DNA of 64,000 nt. It comes from Mariniflexile jejuense. GTDB lineage: Bacteria > Bacteroidota > Bacteroidia > Flavobacteriales > Flavobacteriaceae. Both the position numbers and the translations under genes were made by a program. The stretch spans positions 1,302,001 to 1,366,000 of the forward strand of contig NZ_JBHTJI010000001.1 in NCBI RefSeq assembly GCF_042675665.1, given 5' to 3'. The notes beneath the pieces are model-generated. The model was not told where the DNA came from and ran no database searches. It saw only the letters and a list, made by a program, of their open reading frames with translations. Each line of letters starts with the position of its first letter. Position 1 is the stretch's first letter. Shown in pieces: positions 26,329 through 34,298 of this stretch.

Positions 26329-29181
26329 CTATTTGTTTAAGTACATTTTTCGTCTTGAATATAATTCGTAAAACTCATCATCTTTTAAACTATCTATAAA
26401 CAAAATACTTTCTCCTGTACTTTTCATTTCTGGACCTAATTTCTTATTCACATTATGAAACTTGTTGAAAGAGAAAACTGGCTGCTTAATTGCAAAGCCT
26501 TTTAACTGTGGATTAAAGTCAAAGTCTTTTACTTTCTTTTCTCCTAACATCACTTTAGTTGCATAATTTACATACGGTTCACCATATGCTTTTGCAATAA
26601 ATGGTACGGTACGAGATGCTCTTGGGTTTGCTTCAATAATGTAAACAATGTCATCTTTTATAGCAAACTGAATATTTATTAAACCAACCGTATTAAGTGC
26701 TAAAGCAATTTTTTTAGTGTGGTCTTTAATTTGTTGCATAACGAATTCGCCTAAGTTGAAAGGTGGTAACATAGAATTACTATCACCAGAATGGATTCCA
26801 CATGGCTCTATGTGTTCCATAATACCTATAATATATACATCTTCGCCGTCACAAATTGCATCTGCTTCAGCTTCAATAGCACCTTCTAAATAATGGTCTA
26901 AAAGAAGTTGATTCCCTGGCATTTGACTTAATAAATCAACTACATGCTTTTCAAGTTCTTCTTTGTTAATTACAATTTTCATTCCTTGACCACCAAGTAC
27001 GTATGATGGACGCACCAATATTGGAAAATCTAACACATCAGCAATTGCAGAAGCTTCATCGGCAGTTGTAGCGATATCAAATTGAGGATAAGGGATGTTA
27101 TTTTCTTTTAATAAGTTTGAAAAATGCCCTCTATCTTCAGCTAAATCTAACGATTCAAAACTAGTTCCAATAATTTTAACACCATATTTGGTTAGCTTTT
27201 CAGCAAGTTTTAAAGCTGTTTGCCCGCCTAACTGCACAATAACACCTTCTGGTTTTTCGTGCTTAATAATGTCGTAAATATGTTCCCAGAATACTGGTTC
27301 GAAATATAGTTTATCGGCAGTATCAAAATCGGTTGAAACCGTTTCAGGATTACAGTTAATCATGATGGTTTCATAACCGCATTCAGCTGCAGCTAAAACC
27401 CCGTGTACACAACAATAATCGAACTCAATACCTTGCCCAATTCGGTTTGGACCCGAACCTAAAACTATTATTTTCTTTTTATCGGTTACAATACTTTCAT
27501 TATCTGCATAACGTTTTCCGTCGGCAGTTTCCATATCACTTTCAAACGTTGAATAATAATATGGTGTCATGGCTTTAAACTCTGCAGCACAAGTATCAAC
27601 TAATTTATATACTCGGTTTATACCAAATTCTTCACGTTTATTATAAACTTGACTTTCTAAACAACCAAGCATGTGCGCTATTTGTCTATCACCATAGCCT
27701 TTTTGTTTTGCCTCGAGTAATAATTCTTTTTCTAATGTGTCAATTTTGAATGTAGAAATTTCCTTTTGAAGTAAATATAATTCTTCATATTGCTTCAAAA
27801 ACCACATGTCAATTTTTGTGATTTCGTGAATTCTGCTTAACGGAATTCCCATGGCAATGGCATCGTAAATTATGAATACACGATCCCAAGAAGCATAGGT
27901 AAGTTTTTCTATAATTTGTTCGTAGTTCTTGTTTTCTTTTCCATCGGCACCTAATCCATTACGTTTAATTTCAAGTGATTGTGTTGCTTTATGAAGTGCT
28001 TCTTGAAACGAACGTCCAATACCCATAACTTCACCAACCGATTTCATTTGAAGCCCTAAGGTTCTATCTGAACCTTCAAATTTATCGAAATTCCAACGTG
28101 GTATTTTTACGATAACATAATCCAAAGTCGGTTCAAATAATGCCGAAGTAGACTTTGTAATTTGATTTTGCAATTCATCTAAATGATACCCCAAAGCTAA
28201 TTTAGCTGCAATTTTAGCAATAGGATAACCTGTTGCTTTACTTGCCAATGCTGATGATCGTGATACACGTGGATTAATTTCAATAGCTATTATTTCCTCT
28301 TTTTCATCTGGTGAAACAGCAAACTGCACGTTACAACCTCCGGCAAAATCCCCAATACTTCGCATCATATGGATTGCCATATCACGCATTTTTTGGTACG
28401 TTTTATCGCTTAAAGTCATTGCTGGTGCTACAGTAATAGAGTCACCTGTATGAATTCCAATTGGATCCATATTTTCTATAGAACAGATAATAACCACATT
28501 ATCATTAGCATCACGTAGCAACTCTAATTCATATTCTTTCCAGCCTATTAAAGCTTTATCAATCATAACTTCGTGAATTGGTGAAACTTCCAATCCTCGG
28601 GTTAATAACTCGTCATAATCTTCTTCTTTATAAACAAATGAAGCACCTTCACCACCTAAAGTAAATGATGCTCTAATGATTAAAGGAAAGCCAAATTCTT
28701 GAGCAATTTCTTTACCTTTTAAATAAGAAGTTGCAGTTGCTTGAGGCGCCATAGGAATACCTATTTTAAGCATAAGCATTCTAAACTTCTCTCTATCTTC
28801 GGTTATGTTGATAGCATCAATATCTACACCAATAATTTCAACATTAAAGTCTTTCCAAATTCCTTTTTCATCGGCTTCAATACATAAATTTAACGCTGTT
28901 TGTCCACCCATAGTTGGTAAAACTGCATCAATTTGTGGATGTTCTTTTAAAATTTTAATGATTGACTTAGTATTAAGAGGCAATAAGTAAACATGATCTG
29001 CCATAGATGGATCGGTCATGATGGTTGCAGGATTAGAATTGATAAGGATTGTTTCAATTCCATCTTCTCTTAATGATCGTAAAGCTTGTGTTCCCGAATA
29101 ATCAAATTCGCATGCTTGACCTATAACAATAGGTCCAGAGCCAATAATTAGAATGGATTTAAGTTTTGGATTTTTTGGCAT
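26329..29181 (-). CDS. carB: Carbamoyl-phosphate synthase large subunit, lacking the C-terminal allosteric domain
   Basis: Makes carbamoyl phosphate for pyrimidine and arginine synthesis with the small subunit (carA is not in the window). Two ATP-grasp halves are clear: SILIIGSGPIVIGQACEFDYSG near the N-terminus and KKIIVLGSGPNRIGQGIEFDY near residue 567, each with the RPSYVLGG/RASFTLGG and EINPRVSRSS/EANPRASRT motifs. At 950 residues it is about 120 shorter than the E. coli protein. It ends at PEMKSTGESILF...YLNK, so the MGS-like domain that binds UMP and ornithine is missing. It has its own -7 element (29217-29224) after the rpmH terminator. Confidence 0.96.
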   Translation of the reverse strand: MPKNPKLKSILIIGSGPIVIGQACEFDYSGTQALRSLREDGIETILINSNPATIMTDPSMADHVYLLPLNTKSIIKILKEHPQIDAVLPTMGGQTALNLCIEADEKGIWKDFNVEIIGVDIDAINITEDREKFRMLMLKIGIPMAPQATATSYLKGKEIAQEFGFPLIIRASFTLGGEGASFVYKEEDYDELLTRGLEVSPIHEVMIDKALIGWKEYELELLRDANDNVVIICSIENMDPIGIHTGDSITVAPAMTLSDKTYQKMRDMAIHMMRSIGDFAGGCNVQFAVSPDEKEEIIAIEINPRVSRSSALASKATGYPIAKIAAKLALGYHLDELQNQITKSTSALFEPTLDYVIVKIPRWNFDKFEGSDRTLGLQMKSVGEVMGIGRSFQEALHKATQSLEIKRNGLGADGKENKNYEQIIEKLTYASWDRVFIIYDAIAMGIPLSRIHEITKIDMWFLKQYEELYLLQKEISTFKIDTLEKELLLEAKQKGYGDRQIAHMLGCLESQVYNKREEFGINRVYKLVDTCAAEFKAMTPYYYSTFESDMETADGKRYADNESIVTDKKKIIVLGSGPNRIGQGIEFDYCCVHGVLAAAECGYETIMINCNPETVSTDFDTADKLYFEPVFWEHIYDIIKHEKPEGVIVQLGGQTALKLAEKLTKYGVKIIGTSFESLDLAEDRGHFSNLLKENNIPYPQFDIATTADEASAIADVLDFPILVRPSYVLGGQGMKIVINKEELEKHVVDLLSQMPGNQLLLDHYLEGAIEAEADAICDGEDVYIIGIMEHIEPCGIHSGDSNSMLPPFNLGEFVMQQIKDHTKKIALALNTVGLINIQFAIKDDIVYIIEANPRASRTVPFIAKAYGEPYVNYATKVMLGEKKVKDFDFNPQLKGFAIKQPVFSFNKFHNVNKKLGPEMKSTGESILFIDSLKDDEFYELYSRRKMYLNK

Positions 29182-29216
29182 TTTTACTGTTTAAATATTG
29201 GATTTTTAATAAGTTA

Positions 29217-29224
29217 CAAAAATA
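29217..29224 (-). promoter_or_regulatory. Probable -7 element of carB
   Basis: TATTTTTG on the minus strand, about 35 bases before the carB ATG and directly downstream of the rpmH terminator. No TTG at -33. Confidence 0.5.
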
Positions 29225-29239
29225 GTCATTATTAGATAT

Positions 29240-29271
29240 AAAAAAAGGCATTACACTTAAGTAACACCTTT
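29240..29271 (-). terminator. Terminator after rpmH
   Basis: On the minus strand AAAGGTGTTAC pairs with GTAATGCCTTT (two G-U pairs, loop TTAAGT), followed by a T run. Plus coordinates of the arms are 29261-29271 and 29244-29254. Confidence 0.75.
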
Positions 29272-29293
29272 AAATATCAACAATTGTTAATCA

Positions 29294-29455
29294 TTATTTT
29301 TTATGTCTAGATTCAGATGATACAGACAATTTCTTTCTACCCTTAGCTCTTCTACGAGCAAGTACTTTTCTTCCATTAGCAGAAGCCATTCTTTCTCTAA
29401 AACCGTGTTTGTTTCTTCTTTTTCTTTTTGATGGCTGAAATGTTCTTTTACTCAT
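29294..29455 (-). CDS. rpmH: Large ribosomal subunit protein L34
   Basis: A 53-residue L34, basic and fully typical: MSKRTFQPSKRKRRNKHGFR, then ERMASANGRKVLARRRAKGR, then a short tail KKLSVSSESRHKK. Standard L34 is about 45-50 residues, and flavobacterial L34 has this slightly longer tail. It is a single-gene unit with a canonical promoter (29523-29554) and its own terminator before carB. No replication-origin genes are adjacent, unlike the classical rpmH-rnpA-dnaA arrangement. Confidence 0.97.
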   Translation of the reverse strand: MSKRTFQPSKRKRRNKHGFRERMASANGRKVLARRRAKGRKKLSVSSESRHKK

Positions 29456-29522
29456 TATCTTATATCTTTAAAACTGAATTGTAAATTTTATTTATGATTT
29501 TAGGCTTCTTAAAAACCGAGGG

Positions 29523-29554
29523 CAAATATACAAAGCCTTTATTACTTTGGCAAA
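29523..29554 (-). promoter_or_regulatory. Bacteroidota-type promoter for rpmH
   Basis: Minus strand TTTG (plus 29551-29554), 20-base spacer, TATATTTG (plus 29523-29530): a complete consensus match as expected for a ribosomal protein gene. Transcription would start near 29516, leaving a leader of about 60 bases. Confidence 0.8.
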
Positions 29555-29703
29555 TGTTATTTGAAAATATTTTGATATTTTTTTTTCGCCCTTAAAACGT
29601 GATTCAAAGCCATATATATTTAGCTAAAATACTTCCTTTTTTGTTAATTATCTATGAGTTAATTTTGATAAAAATTTAGTTTCTTTGCATACTAATTTAA
29701 ATA

Positions 29704-29726
29704 AATAGGTATTAAAAATACCTATT
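29704..29726 (+). promoter_or_regulatory. Hairpin in the leader of the TPR membrane protein gene
   Basis: AATAGGTATT (29704-29713) pairs perfectly with AATACCTATT (29717-29726) across AAA. No T run follows, so it is not a typical terminator. It ends 21 bases before the ATG at 29748. The rest of the gap 29456-29747 holds only the rpmH promoter. Confidence 0.5.
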
Positions 29727-29747
29727 CAACATTTCAAACAATACAAA

Positions 29748-30323
29748 ATGTACAATAAAATTATAAAACTTATCATAGCTGCTGGTATTATAGCGTTTGC
29801 TATTTATCAATTTACTGAAGGAAACATTGGTAATGGTATCATGTTTATATTACTATCTTTAATATTTGTATTCTTATATTTTAAAAATGAATTTATTTTA
29901 TTGGCATTTTTAAAATTACGCAAACAAGATTTTGAAGGTGCTAAAAAATGGTTAGATAAAATTAAAAATCCTGAAGCTGCTTTAGTTACTAAACAACAAG
30001 GGTATTATAATTATTTACATGGCTTAATGGTTTCTCAAACCAACATGAATGAAGCTGAAAAATTCTTTAAAAAAGCTGTTGAATTAGGCTTATCTATGGA
30101 TCATGATATGGCAATGGCTAAATTAAACTTATCTGGTATTGCATTTTCTAAAAGAAGAAAATTAGAAGCTGAAAAATTACTTGCCGAAGCTCAAAAACTA
30201 GATAAACAAGGCATGCTAACAGACCAAATAAAAATGATGAAGGAAAACATGAAACGTGCTATGGGACCTCAACAACATTTTGGTGCTGGAGGTTCTATTA
30301 GAGCGCAAAAACGTAGAGGTTAA
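29748..30323 (+). CDS. Membrane protein with two spans and TPR-like repeats
   Basis: A 191-residue inner-membrane protein of unknown function. Two adjacent hydrophobic spans (about 6-23 and 31-52) are joined by a short loop. A cytoplasmic helical part follows, with TPR-like pairs (QDFEGAKKWLDKI; AEKFFKKAVELG with AMAKLNLSGIAFSKRRKLEAEKLLAEAQKL). The tail is basic and Gln/Gly-rich (GAGGSIRAQKRRG). TPR repeats suggest a protein-binding scaffold. A leader hairpin (29704-29726) precedes it, and the next gene is convergent. Confidence 0.75.
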   Translation: MYNKIIKLIIAAGIIAFAIYQFTEGNIGNGIMFILLSLIFVFLYFKNEFILLAFLKLRKQDFEGAKKWLDKIKNPEAALVTKQQGYYNYLHGLMVSQTNMNEAEKFFKKAVELGLSMDHDMAMAKLNLSGIAFSKRRKLEAEKLLAEAQKLDKQGMLTDQIKMMKENMKRAMGPQQHFGAGGSIRAQKRRG

Positions 30324-30331
30324 TTTATTAT

Positions 30332-30751
30332 TTATACACTCTCAATTCTATTATCAATATTTGGGTTTAATTCAATGAGTCTTTCTGTGAATGCTTGTTT
30401 ATCTTTTGGTGAAACAACCACTGATTCAAATTTATTATAATAAATTTCTATTCTGTCAAATGAAGCAGCAGGAGAAGACATCAAGGTATTTGTTTTTGTG
30501 ATTTTCTTAATCTTATTTATTTCGATTTGTTTTTTATAAAAAAATCCACATTTTATTTTTAAAATTTCTTTATCAATAACATATTCTGTGTTATGAAATA
30601 GATGAATTATAAAAGAAAAAACCACTACATTTATAACAACTCCTAATGTATTAAATACAAATTTTCCTTGAGCGAATAGCATCGGCAAAAACATTATAAA
30701 AAAAATAAACACCAATAACCCATAAGAAATTTTAGATTTATAAATTTTCAT
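30332..30751 (-). CDS. PH-like domain membrane protein
   Basis: A 139-residue protein with two N-terminal membrane spans (about 9-27 and 33-52) followed by a beta-rich domain (TEYVIDKEILKIKCGFFYKKQIEINKI, KKITKTNTLMSSPAASFDRIEIYY, VVVSPKDKQAFTERLIELNP). This matches bacterial PH-domain membrane proteins. It starts one base after the stop of the DJ-1-like gene, so both are cotranscribed. Role unknown; ligand binding at the membrane face is an inference from the fold. Confidence 0.72.
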   Translation of the reverse strand: MKIYKSKISYGLLVFIFFIMFLPMLFAQGKFVFNTLGVVINVVVFSFIIHLFHNTEYVIDKEILKIKCGFFYKKQIEINKIKKITKTNTLMSSPAASFDRIEIYYNKFESVVVSPKDKQAFTERLIELNPNIDNRIESV

Positions 30752-30752
30752 T

Positions 30753-31508
30753 TTATGGTTTCCAATTTTGAAGTCTATCTAAATACAAATAAGATTCTAC
30801 AAATCTTCTATGATTTTTATTTGTCATTTTTTCAACTAAATTTAATGCTGAAATATAACTGGCTAAATTTCCGTTTGATGAACTAAACTTTCCATCTTCT
30901 GTATAACTTATTAAAGAGTCATTCTGTACAATAAGATTTGGATAATCTTTTTGAAGTTGTTCGCCACCACCAATCCACGTTACTATTTTTTTACCATCAG
31001 CAATTCCTGATGCTCCAATTAATTGTGCGCCACCACAATTGCTTACCACATATTTAGTTTCGGCATTCTTCTTTATTATAAAATTTATAATTGCTTTATT
31101 GTGTACTTGCGCATACATATCATAAGCACTTGGCACAAAAAGTGCCTCTAGTTTTGGGCAATTTTCAAAAGTATAATCAGGCACAAATTTTAAGCCTTCT
31201 TCTGTGGTTATTGAATTATTTGTTTCGCCAATGGTTACTACATTAAAAAGTTTTACCCCAGTTTCAGTTGGTTTTGAAAACACATCGGATGTTGCCGTTA
31301 TTTCTGTTTGTAATACACCATTATACATTAATAAGCCTATTGTTGGTAATTCAGCTTTGAAAGGCTTTAGGTGTTTGGTTAAGGTATCTGTTTTCTCTTC
31401 TGTTGTTTTTAAAATTTCTACTTCAGGATTAGCTTTTGCTTTTGAATTACAGCTAGCTAAAATAATCATCAAAAAAAAGACGCTTAGTATGAGGTATAAC
31501 TTCTTCAT
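30753..31508 (-). CDS. DJ-1/PfpI-family lipoprotein
   Basis: Lipoprotein with a class I glutamine amidotransferase-like (DJ-1/PfpI) domain, 251 residues. The signal ends in ILASC (lipid Cys20). The domain begins near TIGLLMYNGVLQTEI, and the nucleophile-elbow cysteine is Cys158 in VVSNCGGAQLIG. The membership suggests a chaperone/glyoxalase-like or regulatory role in the cell envelope, but catalysis is not established. It is the third gene of a minus-strand group (hydrolase, lytic transglycosylase, this gene, PH-like protein) with 21-base and 1-base gaps. Confidence 0.85.
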   Translation of the reverse strand: MKKLYLILSVFFLMIILASCNSKAKANPEVEILKTTEEKTDTLTKHLKPFKAELPTIGLLMYNGVLQTEITATSDVFSKPTETGVKLFNVVTIGETNNSITTEEGLKFVPDYTFENCPKLEALFVPSAYDMYAQVHNKAIINFIIKKNAETKYVVSNCGGAQLIGASGIADGKKIVTWIGGGEQLQKDYPNLIVQNDSLISYTEDGKFSSSNGNLASYISALNLVEKMTNKNHRRFVESYLYLDRLQNWKP

Positions 31509-31529
31509 TATTACTAAAATTTGAATGAA

Positions 31530-32450
31530 TTATTTGTAATACCCTTTTTCTGGAATTTCAATAGTATAGCTTTTTCTAGTTTTATTGTCTAGTTTAGGTT
31601 CTCTTAACCACGGATTATGAATTTTTAATATTTTGTAATTGATACCGTGTTCTTCGGCAAATTTTGTAAAATCGGGTATTTCTGTATTTACAGTAACTTT
31701 ATGTGTTGGTATGTTGGTGTACAAATCTTTTTCTCTAAAATTAAAACCATATTTTGCTGGGTTTAATAAAATTTCTTTTAAAGCTACTATTCTAAAAATG
31801 TAACGACCTGTTTCTTCTCCTAATAATAAATCATAATAATTTTTAACATTTTGCTCTCTTAAGTATCTAGAAATTCCTCCGTTACCTGCATTGTATGCTG
31901 CCGCTGCCAAGGTCCATGAACCTAATTCTTCTTTCGATTTTAGTAAATATTTACAAGCTACTTCGGTAGATTTTTCTAAATGATACCGTTCATCAACATT
32001 ATCATTCACTTCCAACCCGTTTTCTCGCCCTGTAGCTGGCATAATTTGCCAAACACCACGTGCGCCAGCTGGCGATACTGCATTTGTTAAACCACTTTCT
32101 ATAACTGCTAAGTACTTAAAATCGTCTGGAATGCCGTTTTTAGCTAAAATAGGCTCTATAATTGGAAAGTATTTTTTAGCGCGTTTAAACATAAGTAAAC
32201 CGTTAGATTGCCAGTAGGTATTTACCAATAATTCCTTGTCCATTCGTTCATAAATATCAGGACTTTTAAGCGGCATTGCTTCACCTGCAAAATCTAAATT
32301 ATTTGGTATTTGAAGTGCGTAAACATTGTAATCGTTTATTAATTTTTTTTCAAAATTCTTGTCTGTTGGTGCTTCCTGTATGGCGTAAACAAATATGGCA
32401 CATAAACTTAATAATCCCACAAACGCCAATAGTTTCTGTATAGTCTTCAT
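31530..32450 (-). CDS. Lytic transglycosylase with SLT domain, MltD-like
   Basis: Murein-cleaving enzyme, 306 residues, with an N-terminal signal segment (MKTIQKLLAFVGLLSLCAIF). The SLT domain has the catalytic Glu118 in KYLAVIESGL, GVWQIMP (132-138) and AAYNAGNGG (184-192), plus CKYLLKSKEELGSW. It cuts glycan strands with anhydro-muramic product in the periplasm. MltD-type LysM repeats are absent from the C-terminus. A relaxed -7 match TATCTTTA lies at 32468-32475 just upstream. Confidence 0.9.
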   Translation of the reverse strand: MKTIQKLLAFVGLLSLCAIFVYAIQEAPTDKNFEKKLINDYNVYALQIPNNLDFAGEAMPLKSPDIYERMDKELLVNTYWQSNGLLMFKRAKKYFPIIEPILAKNGIPDDFKYLAVIESGLTNAVSPAGARGVWQIMPATGRENGLEVNDNVDERYHLEKSTEVACKYLLKSKEELGSWTLAAAAYNAGNGGISRYLREQNVKNYYDLLLGEETGRYIFRIVALKEILLNPAKYGFNFREKDLYTNIPTHKVTVNTEIPDFTKFAEEHGINYKILKIHNPWLREPKLDNKTRKSYTIEIPEKGYYK

Positions 32451-32485
32451 TTTTAAAAAGTTTTATTTAAAGATAAATGATTTGT

Positions 32486-33151
32486 TTAGTTTTCTAAAAT
32501 TATCCTTGGTAAATTTTCGTTAAACCACTTATACTTGTTAATAATCATAATGTGTGTTCCTCCTTCAATGGTAATACAGTTTGAAATATTTTTTATAGGA
32601 AATACCGCATCTTTATCTCCATGTATATGAATTATTTCTGGTAAATAATTTTCTTGTTGCCAACAAACCATCTGCTTAATAGCCCAACTTAAATAACGAC
32701 TATCGTTTACCGACAAATATTTTTTGTACAACTCTAACCGCTTTGTTATGTTGCTTCCAAAAGCATATTTAGCAAAAAGCTCTATGTTACCTACTAATTG
32801 TGTTGGCAACAACTTGTATGCCATGGTTGTTTTTGCAAATAGCATTTTTTTAGGTAACTCACTTGTTTTTTTAACGCTAGAAACGATAATTAGTTTTTTA
32901 ACCGTTATGTATTTGCACATTTCTTGTACCAAAACACCTCCAAAAGATACGCCTAACAAAACAATAGCATCATGCTTAATTTTAGATGTCATTCGCAATG
33001 CATACCTGCTAATTGTTTCATTTTTTAAAGGCAAAAACCACTCTAGATAATGAATTTCAAATTGAGTGTCGGGTAATTTTATATATTCAAAAATTTTAGG
33101 GCTTGCCGCCATACCTGGCATTAAATAAACATGTATTATATCTTTATGCAT
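32486..33151 (-). CDS. Alpha/beta hydrolase
   Basis: Compact 221-residue alpha/beta hydrolase. The oxyanion region is YLMPGMAASPKIF (9-21), the nucleophile elbow is GVSFGG with Ser69, the acid is Asp181 in HGDKDAVFP, and the base is His200 in EGGTHIMI. The catalytic triad is therefore complete. There is no signal peptide, so it is probably cytoplasmic. Substrate unknown. It is the first gene of the minus-strand group that continues into the lytic transglycosylase, with a 35-base gap. Confidence 0.82.
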   Translation of the reverse strand: MHKDIIHVYLMPGMAASPKIFEYIKLPDTQFEIHYLEWFLPLKNETISRYALRMTSKIKHDAIVLLGVSFGGVLVQEMCKYITVKKLIIVSSVKKTSELPKKMLFAKTTMAYKLLPTQLVGNIELFAKYAFGSNITKRLELYKKYLSVNDSRYLSWAIKQMVCWQQENYLPEIIHIHGDKDAVFPIKNISNCITIEGGTHIMIINKYKWFNENLPRIILEN

Positions 33152-33245
33152 TCAAAACAACTTAAAAATGAAAAACTATAGTTCTAATAGTTTATTTTAT
33201 AAGGGATTAACCACTAATTTACTTTTTATTAACGATTATTTTCCC

Positions 33246-33253
33246 TAATTTTG
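33246..33253 (+). promoter_or_regulatory. Probable -7 element of the GNAT gene
   Basis: TAATTTTG matches TAnnTTTG and lies about 68 bases before the ATG at 33321. No TTG at -33. Confidence 0.4.
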
Positions 33254-33320
33254 TATAACAAAGTTATATAAATAGCACTCACTATTTAAGATTCCATAAG
33301 AAGAAATAAAAAAACGTACT

Positions 33321-33617
33321 ATGATTGATGCTGCAGAATTAATAGACAATGATTTTTTACGCCAATTTGAACTAAAAATTGACAACCACTTAGCTAAAAT
33401 TGAATATTCACTACAGGAACGAAAGATTTTTTTAACTAAACTTATTATTCCAGATGAAATTAATGACGAAGGATTTTCTAAAGGATTTTTAGCTGCTGTT
33501 TTTGAACAAATTCAAGAACGCAATTTAAGTGTTGTACCTACAAGTCCTGAAATTGCTAAGTTTGTAAGGAGTAATAGAAAATACAAGCGTATGCTTCCTG
33601 TTGGAGTTAGAATTTAA
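33321..33617 (+). CDS. Small GNAT-like N-acetyltransferase, YjdJ type
   Basis: A 98-residue protein of the short GNAT family (GNAT_acetyltr_2/YjdJ type). The core is FELKIDNHLAKIEYSLQERKIFLTKLIIPDE, with a GFSKGFLAAVFEQIQERNL helix where larger GNATs bind acetyl-CoA, then VVPTSPEIAKFVRSNRKYKR, corresponding to the family VxPxCPxVxxyxxxxxxy segment with Thr-Ser in place of Cys. Target unknown. It is monocistronic, ending in a clear terminator. Confidence 0.82.
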   Translation: MIDAAELIDNDFLRQFELKIDNHLAKIEYSLQERKIFLTKLIIPDEINDEGFSKGFLAAVFEQIQERNLSVVPTSPEIAKFVRSNRKYKRMLPVGVRI

Positions 33618-33647
33618 TTTCTTAATTAACAATTAGCAATAATATAG

Positions 33648-33679
33648 AATCTGAAGTTTATAGCTTCAGATTTTTTTTA
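33648..33679 (+). terminator. Rho-independent terminator
   Basis: AATCTGAAG (33648-33656) pairs with CTTCAGATT (33664-33672) across tttatag, followed by a T run. It separates the GNAT gene from the convergent lipoprotein gene. Confidence 0.88.
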
Positions 33680-33687
33680 TTCAAAAA

Positions 33688-34188
33688 TTATTGTTTAGTG
33701 TAAACTAACGTTAAATCTTTTGTAGCTATTACTTGAGTGAAATTTTCATTATAAATTTTAATAGCATTTGTAAAAACACGAGATAATGTATTACCGTTTA
33801 CAGTTGCTACACCATCATTAATTAAAACCATATTGCCGTTTACTGTAAAATTTGATGCAAAACTTATAATGCCTTCTTGGTCGCATTCAACATTAAATAA
33901 ATAGTTGTTTGAAGTACCGTTTACCAAAGCAATATTTATACTTGGGTTAAACGTATTATTTGAAGTAACAACACCATTCGTATCAAAAACCAAAGTTTCA
34001 TTGTTTACACAATCTATTTCGTTTAAAATATTCGTGCTAATAATACCATCATTATTAATATCAAAACCATTGGCAATATTCCATTCGGTTAAAACCCAAA
34101 CACCATTAATGGTATCATCATCTGCATCAGAAGAGCAACCAACTAATACTAAAGCAACTAATACTAAAGCTGAAATTATTCTTTTCAT
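33688..34188 (-). CDS. Lipocalin-like lipoprotein with an EF-hand-like loop
   Basis: A 166-residue lipoprotein: MKRIISALVLVALVLVGC gives the lipid Cys18. The mature part starts INGVWVLTEWNI and is beta-rich like the lipocalin-like proteins common in Flavobacteriaceae. A D-x-N-x-D-G loop (DINNDGIIS, about 44-52) resembles a calcium site and is a regular feature of this group. Ligand unknown. The gene stands alone between a terminator and mtaB, and the 110 bases between this gene and mtaB hold nothing recognisable. Confidence 0.8.
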   Translation of the reverse strand: MKRIISALVLVALVLVGCSSDADDDTINGVWVLTEWNIANGFDINNDGIISTNILNEIDCVNNETLVFDTNGVVTSNNTFNPSINIALVNGTSNNYLFNVECDQEGIISFASNFTVNGNMVLINDGVATVNGNTLSRVFTNAIKIYNENFTQVIATKDLTLVYTKQ

Positions 34189-34298
34189 ATTTGGGACAAC
34201 TAAAAAGTTGCAATAAAAATATTAAGCTGAATTTAATTTGTGCTACATTTACCGATAAACGGAATATAATTCGGGTAATTTGTAAGTAATTTACAATT

